DNA of 64,000 nt from Theristus sp. LFF4_11 (taxonomy: Eukaryota; Nematoda; Chromadorea; Monhysterida; Xyalidae). Each line of letters starts with the position of its first letter. Positions within the stretch are counted from its first letter, which is position 1. Below, in pieces: positions 35,901-42,577 of the stretch. The stretch covers positions 1-64,000 of the forward strand of contig JASANC010005265.1 in assembly GCA_030248135.1 (NCBI GenBank), written 5' to 3'. Position numbers and translations under genes: made by a program. The notes under the pieces were generated by a model, which saw only the letters and a program-made list of their open reading frames with translations, did not search any database and had not been told where the DNA came from.

Positions 35901-37194
35901 ATACGTCAGGTATAAACGGGTCTTAAGACTGAATGGGGGCACTGCCTCCCTGCTGCGGCGCTCATTGCTAAAATCGGCCGGATGGTACAGGTCGCATGCA
36001 TCAATCAAAAACCAAAAAAATGAATTTCTGCAAATGGAAAGCGCAACTCAGGCTCAGAACGATTCAAGTGCATAAATGAGTTTGAGTTGCGGCACAGCAA
36101 AAGCACATCACTGCACCTGCCGAGTTTGCGGATGCCGTGCACGCTGCGCTGCCGCCGGTGGCTCCGCCTCCGCCCGACACCACCGACGCACTACGATCGC
36201 CGCCCACGCCTCGCACACTGCAAGCAAATGTGCTCGGAACGGTATAAACACGGCAGTCTGGCAAACACGTTGCTCAAAATCATCAAGAGAGAACAACCTG
36301 GTAGTTCCTGAACTGAAGTTCAGAATAATCTGGGTGGTGATCTGCCCATCCGTATCAGTTGATCATAAATGCTTTCATTGATTACCTTTGAAGATCACCT
36401 TGCATTACCTTGGATTGGTGGCATGTTTACTGTCGTTTTGCTATCTTTAGTGTGTTTCGGATTCTCTTTCTATCAAACTAACGCGGACCGCCAGACCACG
36501 AATAACCGTGCAACCTCGCCTCCAATCACACTGAACCGCACACTCTCTCCTGAACTAACGGCCGGTCGTGTCGCTCGAGTGCGTGTCGTGTGTCGATGTC
36601 GAGTTCGGCGCGCGCCACCCGTCCGTCCGCGAACAGCAGCGCGACATGCCGTCGACTGAGTGCCATCTGACGCACCTGCGATACGCTCAATTCGTCAAAA
36701 AGCCGCGTCGTTGTGGCTGTTCGCTGCTGCTGCTCGCTCAGTTGACCGGCGACCGTTTGAAATCTGAGCACGGACACGTTGAAATTGCCATGTTTTTGAA
36801 ACTCCGCATTCATTGTATTGGAAGCGGCTGGCGGTGGCAGCATTTGAAATATGTAACGAACGTGACTCTTTCAAACACTGCTCTTGAAACCTGTTTGGCA
36901 TTGACCTGTCTGTTTAACTAGTTGTTAAAAAATGTGCAAATAGTGCAAATATAAAATAGTATTCTGCGATGCACGGCTCACGCTGGTGAACGAAGAAAAG
37001 TGAATCAAGATTTAAAAACATGATTCACTCATTCAAAAAGTCAAAAGCAAAGTTGATTATACACAACAACACTTGACATCAATCTACCGTTGCAACAATT
37101 GAACGTCGGCGGAGGCGCCCGGCAACGGCTGTGCCAGGAAATGCAATGACATCGGCTCTGTTTTATCAGTCAGCGTCGCCATCGACGACGACAT
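5535..37194 (-). CDS. UBR5: UBR5/Hyd-type HECT E3 ubiquitin ligase, whole gene
   Basis: A complete orthologue of the N-recognin HECT ligase UBR5 (Drosophila hyd). It ubiquitinates N-degron and other substrates, mainly in the nucleus. I could place about 53 exons by homology and phase, giving roughly 3,100 residues (human about 2,800). The order is UBA (exon 5), beta-propeller-like N-terminal domain (exons 2-17), UBR box (exon 23), long acidic/disordered region (exons 29-37), MLLE (exon 48) and HECT (about exons 44-55). The start is ATG at 37192-37194; the second in-frame Met (37150-37152, followed by [11 protein letters not shown]) aligns better with the human start, so the first 14 residues may not be translated. 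All introns placed are GT-AG. Weak points are exons 30-31, the end of 33, and 41-42. No other gene lies inside it. Confidence 0.97.
5954..7577. mobile_element. Foldback-type element with minisatellite arms and 9-bp target duplication
   Basis: The direct repeat ATGATTTAC (5954-5962 and 7569-7577) brackets about 1.6 kb. The left arm (about 5985-6140) is a tandem array of CATTTCCGGCCCAC-type units; the right arm (about 7394-7560) is the same array inverted. The inner arm edges mirror each other (GGCCCAGCCCAATAATTC against ATTATTGGGCTGGGCC). It lies in the last UBR5 intron. Open frames through the arms are by-products of the repeat. A G-rich MITE (6607-7138) is nested inside. Confidence 0.85.
6607..7138. 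mobile_element. G/C-run MITE, copy 1 (diverged)
   Basis: The ends AATCGGTACCGAAGAC and CTTCGGTACTGATT are inverted repeats. Inside are runs of G on the left, runs of C in the middle and right, and a core (TTTTTGTCTTTAAAGTCCAT then ATATAAGCT) shared with the copy at 40861-41460. No protein is encoded. Confidence 0.8.
8061..8276. mobile_element. GACGTCA-type MITE, copy 1
   Basis: The left end has CGAAGTGTCCGACGGAAATGACG and the right end the mirror ATGACGTCATTTCTGTC then TGACACGTTCGG. Related copies lie at 9431-9638 and 51529-51714, with a partial one at 14317-14400. It lies in the UBR5 intron between exons 53 and 54. Confidence 0.7.
8768..8912. mobile_element. Palindromic MITE, family A, copy 2
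   Basis: ACTCTAAAATATAGGGAATC on the left is mirrored by GATTCCCTATATTTTAAAAGT on the right, with the shared GCATGCATGCTTTCTGTGC inner arm. It ends 29 bp from the donor of UBR5 exon 51. Confidence 0.85.
9191..9380. repeat. Dispersed repeat family B, copy 1
   Basis: The approximately 190-bp unit runs from TTCTGCGACTCAATACG through ATTTAGAGGACTCGGATCAC to GGGACCAAAATAAAAGA. The same unit recurs at 16932-17131, 30422-30632, 45340-45488, 49112-49312 and 53521-53733 in both orientations. No coding capacity or clear target duplication is visible. Confidence 0.8.
9431..9638. mobile_element. GACGTCA-type MITE, copy 2
   Basis: CGAACGGGTCGGTCGC then ACCGAAATGACGTCATC on the left is mirrored by ATGACGTCATTTCGGC on the right. 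The interior matches copy 1 (AACTCAGTTTGGTTCACT, GTGCATGTTTTCGAGC). Confidence 0.75.
9945..10200 (+). repeat. tRNA-derived SINE with internal insertion
   Basis: B-box-like GGGGGATCGACGAGCC, then the body ACTCGATGGGCGCCGTACT and CTTCTCTGGGTTAGCCC, and a CAACAACAACAGC tail. Extra sequence containing CAGTCAGTCAGTCAG splits the middle. The tail ends 17 bp from the donor of UBR5 exon 49. Confidence 0.8.
10706..10777. repeat. (CAA)n microsatellite at a splice donor
   Basis: About 24 near-perfect CAA units. In the UBR5 transcript this is (GTT)n and it begins exactly at the exon 48 donor. Confidence 0.9.
10778..10959 (-). CDS. UBR5: UBR5 exon 48: MLLE (PABC) domain
   Basis: The exon reads [20 protein letters not shown], with the KITGMLLE core that names the MLLE peptide-binding domain found only in PABP and UBR5. 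It binds PAM2 motifs (for example in PAIP and TNRC6 proteins). The exon ends in phase 2 at a donor that is itself the first unit of a long GTT repeat in the transcript (CAA on the plus strand, 10706-10777). Confidence 0.96.
11409..13478 (-). CDS. UBR5: UBR5 exons 43-47: pre-HECT and start of HECT
   Basis: Exons are 13274-13478, 12888-12999, 12171-12416, 11750-11912 and 11409-11599. Exon 44 has [18 protein letters not shown]. Exon 45 has [35 protein letters not shown] and [15 protein letters not shown]. Exon 46 has [20 protein letters not shown], the UBR5 HECT signature. Exon 47 ends [12 protein letters not shown] just before the MLLE domain. All phases agree. The donor of exon 43 (CG|GTACGC) was chosen by phase. 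Confidence 0.93.
13097..13245. mobile_element. Palindromic MITE, family A, copy 3
   Basis: ACTCTCATAGGGAATCAGC on the left and AATCAGCTGATTGCCTG then TAATCTAGAGT on the right, with the shared GCATGCATAC and GCACGCATGC arms. It ends about 29 bp downstream of the UBR5 exon 43 donor. Confidence 0.85.
13677..15125 (-). other. UBR5: UBR5 stretch with uncertain exons 41-42
   Basis: An open Ser/Thr/Pro/Ala-rich segment at about 13677-13960 ([15 protein letters not shown] onward) is probably coding, but no donor/acceptor pair satisfies both neighbours cleanly. A 58-nt candidate at about 14654-14711 keeps phase 1 but has no homology support. The human motif just after this point (a conserved helical stretch with ALIYWIKAM) could not be found on either strand. 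A SINE fragment (14186-14260) and part of the GACGTCA-type MITE (14317-14400) also lie here. Confidence 0.45.
14186..14260 (-). repeat. tRNA-derived SINE, fragment
   Basis: Reverse-complement copy of the SINE body: GCCAGGGCTAACGCG then GCAGAGAACGTCGTCAAG. Head and tail are missing. Confidence 0.65.
15126..16845 (-). CDS. UBR5: UBR5 exons 38-40
   Basis: Exons are 16658-16845, 15647-15830 and 15126-15257. Exon 38 encodes [20 protein letters not shown]. Exon 39 encodes [20 protein letters not shown] then [11 protein letters not shown], strongly matching the human VEEKL..WMVSIMDSTEAQLRYG segment. Exon 40 ends [10 protein letters not shown]. Phases agree (0, 1, 1). A short TAA-flanked MITE lies in the intron between 38 and 39. 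Confidence 0.85.
15946..16126. mobile_element. PIF/Harbinger-like MITE, TAA duplication
   Basis: The terminal inverted repeat AGGCCAATTCAT is flanked on both sides by TAA (15943-15945 and 16127-16129). The subterminal regions are GACGT tandems in opposite orientation. It is 181 bp, non-coding, in UBR5 intron 38. Confidence 0.8.
16481..16634 (+). repeat. tRNA-derived SINE
   Basis: CTCGTGGCCTGGTGGTAGTG (A-box-like), GGGAGATCGAGCCCC (B-box-like), the SINE body and the CACAACAACAACAA tail. The tail ends about 24 bp from the donor of UBR5 exon 38. Confidence 0.88.
16932..17131. repeat. Dispersed repeat family B, copy 2
   Basis: Same unit as 9191-9380: CCTGCGACTCAATGCGG to GGGACCAAAATAAAAGA. It lies directly downstream of UBR5 exon 37. 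Confidence 0.8.
17158..21424 (-). CDS. UBR5: UBR5 exons 29-37: acidic and disordered region
   Basis: Placed exons are 21288-21424, about 20680-20854, about 20126-20212, 19567-19884, about 19044-19354, 18565-18774, 17897-18150, 17378-17678 and 17158-17283. They encode long Asp/Glu runs (for example [15 protein letters not shown] and [18 protein letters not shown]), a coiled-coil-like Gln-rich segment ([19 protein letters not shown]) and polyasparagine from a GTT/AAC tract. The matching human region is also acidic and poorly conserved, so support here is phase and composition rather than identity. The ends of exons 30, 31 and 33 are tentative. Confidence 0.72.
21906..23775 (-). CDS. UBR5: UBR5 exons 25-28: helical region after the UBR box
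   Basis: Exons are 23542-23775, 22906-23008, 22573-22733 and 21906-22074. Exon 25 reads [16 protein letters not shown] and [16 protein letters not shown]. Exon 26 contains [13 protein letters not shown]. Exon 27 contains [14 protein letters not shown] and ends SSKKRK. Exon 28 contains [20 protein letters not shown] and LLAPVRLGI. All match UBR5 in order. The end of exon 28 (21906 or 21915) is uncertain. Confidence 0.92.
22150..22560. repeat. Minisatellite, about 25-bp unit
   Basis: Some 16 degenerate units of ATCGATCAACC then AATCAACATTCAAC fill the UBR5 intron between exons 27 and 28, ending about 13 bp from the donor of exon 27. Confidence 0.92.
23296..23491 (+). repeat. tRNA-derived SINE, reference full-length copy
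   Basis: Full layout: CTCGTGGCCTGGTGGTAGTG (A box), GGGGGATCGAGC (B box), body with CTCGATGGGCGCCCTACTC and TTAGCCCTGGCTAAAAAC, and an (AAC)n tail. About 195 bp. It is tRNA-like only in the promoter boxes; no cloverleaf is preserved. Confidence 0.9.
24233..24948 (-). CDS. UBR5: UBR5 exons 23-24: UBR-box zinc finger
   Basis: Exon 23 (24766-24948) reads [19 protein letters not shown] then [22 protein letters not shown], the UBR box that binds basic N-terminal residues of substrates. Exon 24 (24233-24379) continues [16 protein letters not shown] and ends at PNSR. The Cys/His zinc ligands of the family are all present, so the domain looks functional. Confidence 0.97.
25507..27179 (-). CDS. UBR5: UBR5 exons 19-22: linker before the UBR box
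   Basis: Exons are 26885-27179, 26501-26709, 26090-26345 and 25507-25671. Exon 19 contains [18 protein letters not shown], the conserved NILHACV segment. Exon 20 has a polyglutamine run from CAG/CAA codons (about 26635-26660). Exon 21 is Thr/Pro/Ala-rich and ends in [16 protein letters not shown]. Exon 22 reads [20 protein letters not shown], the conserved ankyrin-like stretch before the UBR box. A Gly/Val repeat just beyond the exon 21 donor is intronic by phase. Confidence 0.92.
27414..31857 (-). CDS. UBR5: UBR5 exons 6-18: beta-propeller-like N-terminal domain
   Basis: Exons are 31698-31857, 31337-31482, 30970-31157, 30176-30400, 29636-29819, 29475-29566, 29312-29370, 29126-29238, 28752-28862, 28405-28516, 28040-28197, 27773-27911 and 27414-27563. 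All phases agree. Landmarks are [17 protein letters not shown] (exon 6), [18 protein letters not shown] (9), [17 protein letters not shown] (9/10), [17 protein letters not shown] (11), [12 protein letters not shown] (13), [15 protein letters not shown] (14), VRDGNG (17) and TLMQHVLAG (18). These match the RCC1-like propeller and following region of UBR5 in order. Exon 16 could end at either of two donors; GTCAGT at 28040 gives the right phase. Confidence 0.93.
30422..30632. repeat. Dispersed repeat family B, copy 3 (inverted)
   Basis: Reverse orientation of the unit at 9191-9380: TTTTGGTCCGCAACTCAATG through AATCCGAGTCCCCTAAATAAG to GCATTGAGTCGCAGGTC. Confidence 0.8.
32153..32830 (-). pseudogene. 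hAT transposase remnant with C-terminal dimerisation domain
   Basis: The C-terminal frame (32153-32416 and a little upstream) contains [27 protein letters not shown] and [15 protein letters not shown], the diagnostic hAT dimerisation domain. The preceding segments (ending [11 protein letters not shown] in 32413-32610, and [18 protein letters not shown] at about 32640-32830) lie in other frames, so there is at least one frameshift and a stop. The N-terminal zinc finger and most of the RNase-H fold are gone. Not functional. Confidence 0.9.
32913..33940. mobile_element. hAT-like non-autonomous element nested in the hAT element
   Basis: The ends CAGGGTTTTTTTTCGTCAA and TTGCGTCAAAAAAAACCCTG are inverted. 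The duplication GGATCACG (32905-32912 and 33941-33948) is perfect. Subterminal TTTTTGCGTCAGCCCAAAT occurs near both ends. The interior (33000-33830) encodes nothing I recognise. Confidence 0.88.
34773..37194 (-). CDS. UBR5: UBR5 exons 1-5: N-terminus and UBA domain
   Basis: Exons are 37088-37194, 36560-36763, 36117-36217, 35298-35470 and 34773-34904; phases 2, 2, 1, 0 and 0 agree throughout. Exon 2 carries [17 protein letters not shown], matching the first propeller strand of UBR5. Exon 3 is Gly/Ser-rich. Exon 4 ends [13 protein letters not shown] and joins exon 5 [18 protein letters not shown], then [20 protein letters not shown], the UBA domain, which binds ubiquitin. Intron 4 contains a SINE and intron 3 a PIF-type MITE. 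Confidence 0.95.
35012..35190 (-). repeat. tRNA-derived SINE (inverted)
   Basis: Reverse complement of the reference SINE: TTGTTGTTG tail, GCCAGGGCTAACC, GGGGCTCGATCCCCGAGC (B box), CACTACCACCAGGCCACG (A box). It lies in UBR5 intron 4. Confidence 0.88.
35798..35923. mobile_element. PIF/Harbinger-like MITE with near-perfect palindromic arms
   Basis: AGACCCGTTTATACCTGACG followed by TATGCA is mirrored without mismatch at the right end. TAA flanks both sides (35795-35797 and 35924-35926). The 126-bp element shares the TAA duplication and GACGT content of 15946-16126. Confidence 0.85.
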
Positions 37195-40100
37195 TCTGTT
37201 CCTTCCGACTTTCTTGTTACTCCTGGTCACTTCAGTGACTTCACTTCACTTCGATTGGTTTCTTTTTTTGCTTTGTTTATTATTTATTGGTTAACTTTAT
37301 ACTTTTTCAGTTGTTGAACTCAACACTCACACCTCACGGTCAAACCGTTTTGTACAAGAGTCCCTCAACTGAAAGCCAGTGAATACAGATTAGAACTACC
37401 CATTTTTTTTAAAGTGATTAAAAAAATTTATAATTTTTTAAATTCGAAAATTTTTCCTCCAATATGCTCTGAAAATCTCAATTTTGGAACAATTTTTTGA
37501 ATGTTCTCAACAAAAATTTTCTTTGATATTACCCAGTACCGTGGGCCCAAAACAATTTTCGAAGGGGATATGGACATAGTTGTTCCAGAGCCGAGGGGTT
37601 GGGGGGGGGGGCTAGGGTTGTTAAACAAAAATGAAATTTTTTTTTTTAAAAAAAAAAAGTGATTAAAAAAAAAACAAAAATGCCGATTTTTTTTTTTAAA
37701 AAAAAAAATTCGAAAAATTTTCCTCTAATATGCTCTGAAAACCTCAATTTTGGCACAATTTTTCGAAAGTTCAACAAAAATTTTCTTTGATTATACCTCG
37801 TAAAACCTTTAGCAGTCGATTTTGGACCGTTTTACCGACTGATTTTACGCTTCGACAACATCTGCGATGAAGTTTTTGAGCGTCCCAAAGCTTGGCCTAC
37901 CATTTCCGATGCAGATAAGGTGACGATTCGCCTCGCAAAGCGTCCGGTTGTGCTCGCTGCTCCGTTTGCAAGCGCTACGTTGTCTGGTTGCTGCTTCGTG
38001 TCGTGTCGTCGCGACACCATCAGAAGAATTGATCGAATTTCAAGGCGGTATGTTTGTCTTCACTTTAGCATTAGTTTAGCTGGGGACAATTAGTGACGTT
38101 TTAGAGGTCAAAACACAAGAAGAGGCATGGTGACGGTTTGGAAAAGGGGTAATTGAGGTCACCAAAACAAAATCTGCAAAGTTCCGTCATATGGGAGTCA
38201 TTCGGGAGGCGCTTGCATATCATATGTGGTTCTTCGGACTCCCTGATTGATTTAGCACAACTTTGATTTTTGAAATTTTTTTTTTAAAAAAAAAATTTTT
38301 TTTTTAAAAAAAAAAAACAAAAATGACGATTTTTGTTTTTTTTAACAACCCTAGGGGGGGCCGACCCGGCCGATATAGATAGCTGGAGCAAATTTTCTAG
38401 ATAGATAGATAGCTGGAAAATTTTGGGGGGGGGCGCGGGGGGGGCCATGTGACTTTGGGGGGGGCCGGTCAAAATTTTGAAATTTGATAGATAGATAGCT
38501 AAAACGCTAAAAAGCTATAAAAACAGCAAAATAAAGCTAAAAATACACTAAAAATCAAATATAAACGCTTATTTTACCTAAAATTAGCGAAATTTTCAAG
38601 AATTACGAGCAAAAATGGTCAATTTTGGTAAAAATTGACTCATTTTATGTTTTCGAAGACAAAAATTTTCAGATAGATAGCTGGCTGAGAAAATTTTTTA
38701 GATAGATAATAGCTGAGCCGAAAAAACCTGTTTGATAGAGATAGATTCGAAAATTTTTTGGGGGGGGGGCGGCTAGGGAAAAAAAATCCAGATTTTTTTT
38801 TAATTAAAAAAAAAATTTTTTAAATTTTTTTTTACAAGTTAGGTTTGTTCGAAGCGTCTCGTCGAGCTGAGTTCATCTAGACTATTTTCAGAACGATCTA
38901 ATAATAATAATAAATAATAATAAATAAAAGAATAATAATAAATAATAAATCTAATAAAAACATCGAAAAATCTCTACTCTAATAACTACACTGGTTTTCA
39001 ACTAAAGCTTTCGGATTCGCTGCCCTGCGGGGATATAGCGACCGCAGGCCACCGAAACCGAAATCGGGCTAAGATCATTGGTGCCCCCAGGACAGAGCGG
39101 GGCTTAGAGGCTGTCCCCCTCACGTGGCGAGGGTATTGGTTCCACGGGATGGTGAGCCGTCCGTTCCCCAATCCCACCGGAGTTTGGTACCTTCGGGTTT
39201 CCGGAATCGGTGGGAAGCGTGCTTCAAATATTAAAAAAATGACCAAATAATGACATGTACCTAAGCACACAAAGAAGTTGGGAAGAAAATTTGGTTTGAA
39301 CTTTCAAAAAATTATGCCATAAATCGAATTTTCAGAGCAAAGTAGAAGAAAAATTTTTCAAATTTTTTTTAAGTTTGAAAAAAAAATCCAAATTTAAAAA
39401 AAAACAAAAAAAAATTTTTTTTTCAAAGCCCCTAACCCTAGCCGGCCCCCCCAGGCCCCCCCTAGAACAACTATGGGTATGGATGGTACCGTGAGGGGGG
39501 GGGCATTTTTTTTTCAAAATTTTCTGTGGAAGGGTGCACTAGGGTAGGGTTAAGGGAAAAAAATCCAGATTTTTTTTAATTAAAAAAAATTTTTTTTTTA
39601 ATTTTTTTACAAGTTAGGTTCGTTCGAAGCGTCTCGTCGAGCTGAGTTCATCTAGACTATTTTCAGAACGATCCGGAAAACTATAAGAGCGAAAATCGTG
39701 TTTTATTGAAATTATGTCCATTTCATAGAGGGAAAGTTGCATTTTCAGCAGTAAAACAGGGCAATTTTTCACGTGTACTTGAATATTGAACCGTTCTTAG
39801 TGGTTCCTCTTTAGAAAATTACCAAAATTTGACTGTGTTCAAAAATTCCTGTTTGCTGTAGCTAAGTCGGCAACCCCTGTCGACCCGGTCGCCCCCCCCC
39901 CCAAGACACTTACTTTCAGGTTCAACCAGCTATGCTATCTGCCACATGGCGAGAGCCCACTCTTCAAATTATCGTATCGAAAACACGTACCATGATTTCG
40001 CGATCACGTTGCGGGCAACTGACAGACGCAAGTTTAACACGTTAGTTTAGCTCAGCACGCAAGTTTTAACATGTGGCCATGTTATCGGGTATCTGAAAAA

Positions 40101-40860
40101 CGGTCGTGTGATGTGGTATTAACCAACATCTCCGCTCCAATTGTTTAACAATATATCGCACAACTCCATTGTAGACCTATAACATACGCCAATCAACAAG
40201 ATATCATGTTCATCTCATGGCCTACCGACTGAAAAACATGTTCGAAGTTGCAAGAAAACGATTTCTGAAACGATATTTCAATTCAGTTAAGTCATTTCAA
40301 CGCTAAAAATTGACTCTAGAAGTCATCCAAATCGAAAAACATGGAGTACGTCGGTCAAAATGACCAAATAATGACATTTACCTAAGCGGGAAGAAAATTT
40401 GGTTTGAACTTTCAAAAAATTATGCCATAAATCGAATTTTCAGAGCAAAGTAGAAGAAAAATTTTTCAAATTTTTTTTTAAGTTTGAAAAAAAATCCAAA
40501 TTTAAAAAAAACGAAAAAAAAAAATAAAAAAAATTTTTTTTCAAAGCCCCTAACCCTAATCCGCGCTATTCTGTTCGGTTGGCACGTTTTATGATATTAC
40601 GCTCCAGTTAACACACGCTCCAACAATGGATGTTCTCGGACATTGCTAAAACGGACCTAAACCTAAAAGCCAAACTAAACCTAATCTTAAACAAAACCTG
40701 TTCCTAACCTAATCCTAACCTAAGCCAAGCCTTTTTAAGGAAGCAGGAATCAAAATAACTGCGTTTTGAACGAGTTTTTGTTGAGGGCGGAGCGTGTGCA
40801 GGCGCGCCAGTGGATCATGACTCATGAGCAATGAGCAATGCGGATGCGGGGCAGGTGCAT

Positions 40861-41460
40861 ATTATAATCAGTACCGTGGGCGGGGGGGGGTGGGGGGGGT
40901 ACCCCCCCCCCCAGAGCACCCGAGACCGTGGGGGGGGGGGTGGTGGGGGGGCACCGTGCCACCCCCCCCCCTAAAACCGGGCACCCCCCCCCCCCCCCCA
41001 TCGTACCCCCCCCCCCCCCTCGAAAATTTGGCCGACACCCCCCCCCCCCATTAAATTTTTTCTGGCGGACACCCCCCCCCCCCCCCAAAATTTTCTGCAC
41101 ACCCTAAAATTTTTTTCGAAAATCATGATTTTTTGTCTATAAAGTCCATAATATAAGCTGAATATATGATAACTTGACCATCTTCATTGTAATTTCAACG
41201 ATTTTGCAGCAAAATTTAGCGTTTTTCCTTCAAAATTTAAGCGAAAAATTATCATGGGGGGGTGGGGGGGGTGGACGGGGACCCCCCCACACAAAACTTT
41301 GAAAAAATTCACCCCCCCCCCAATGGGAACCCCCCATGGGGGTCCCACGTTACCATATGTTGGCCCCCCCCCCCTCACTTTTTGGTCGGCACCCCCCCCC
41401 CCCCACGGTACCATACCCCCCCCTCGAAATTTTTTTTGGGCCCACGGTACTGATTATAAT
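40861..41460. mobile_element. G/C-run MITE, copy 2 (intact ends)
   Basis: The left end ATTATAATCAGTACCGTGGG is mirrored exactly at the right end (CCCACGGTACTGATTATAAT). It is 600 bp, with many runs of 7-14 G or C and the same AT-rich core as the element at 6607-7138. Apparent Gly/Pro-rich ORFs are artefacts of the homopolymers. Confidence 0.88.
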
Positions 41461-41828
41461 GAAGCGTTGCGATTCTGTTCATTCTTTATCCCTTGTACAG
41501 TACACATGATTGGGAATTATGTTGGCTTTTTTGAAAAAGACAACTCATAGTCTGCGGCTGATCCCGCCTTGACGGACTGCCTCATTTATTCGGCCATACT
41601 GTAGATAATAGCTGAGCCGAAAAAACCTGTCTGATAGAGATAGATTCAAAAAATTTTTGGGGGGGCCGGCCCCCCCCCCTGGAACAACTATGCCCAAAGG
41701 TTGGCTTACCATTTGCGATGCAGATAAGGTGACGATTCGCCTCGCAATCTAAATTTGAGCGTCCGAGCTGCTCCGTTTGCAAGCGTTACGTTGTCTGGTT
41801 GCCGTTTCGTGTCCTGCCGTCGCGCGAC

Positions 41829-42577
41829 TAGAGATGTAAGGGTCAAAAAAAAATTTTTTTTAAATTTTTTTTTAAAGTTAAAAAAATGAGCTTTTTTTTA
41901 TTTTTTTTATTAAAAATTTTTGAAATTTTTTCTTTAATGTGCCCTGAAAATGCCGTTTTTGGCATAATTTTTCGAAAGTTCAACAAAAATTTTCTTTGAC
42001 TTTACCTTGTCACTTAGTCTTCAACGCTGCAGGTGGTATTCTGGATTGATTTATCGACTGTTTTCAGCCTTGGTGAGTGATGATCGACTCGCGCATTGAA
42101 GTACTTGAGCGTCGCAAAGGCTAGTTCAACAAATTCCGATGTCGCTAAGGTGAGATAGAAGCAGAGAACTCACATTTACGCATCGTTTTTCAGGATCTCG
42201 AAAGGTGGAAATTGCACTGTCTGCCACTGCAAGCGTAACTTCGTTGGTTGCTCGTTGCTGTTTCGCCTCGTGTCGTCAGCATGATCACACCGGTTTGTTG
42301 TGGAACTTGTTTCCATGTTATTTGAGGTGAATTGAGAGGCAAAACACGAGACGTGATGTCGTCGGTGGGAAAATGGGGTCGCCGAAACCAAGTCTGAAAT
42401 TTTCACCCTCCTCCCATATGAGTGGGGGTCATATGGTAAGTCGGTGGCTCCTCAGATGGTGATATTCGGACTCCCTGAAAAATTCTGAACAACTTTCATT
42501 TAAAAAAAAATTTAAAAAAAAAATTTTTTTTTTAAAAAAGAAAAAAAATAGAAAATTTTTTTTTCTTGACATCTCTA
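41829..42577. mobile_element. hAT-type MITE inserted in a unit U copy
   Basis: The ends TAGAGATGT and ACATCTCTA are flanked by the perfect 8-bp duplication CGCGCGAC (41821-41828 and 42578-42585). The split flanks rejoin into the unit U core (CGTCGCGCGAC with ACATCATCAGAATTGATCG), so the insertion order is clear. Confidence 0.85.

Noticed and set aside
37832..38020. ORFs in unit U (for example at 37832-38020 and 42966-43217) as a transposase remnant
   Set aside because: The sequence is conserved among copies, but both strands are equally open and no BED finger, DDE or hAT motif is visible. Treated as non-coding element DNA.
40822..41550. Gly/Pro-rich ORFs
   Set aside because: These are homopolymer runs of a MITE with intact inverted ends, with no splice or domain support.
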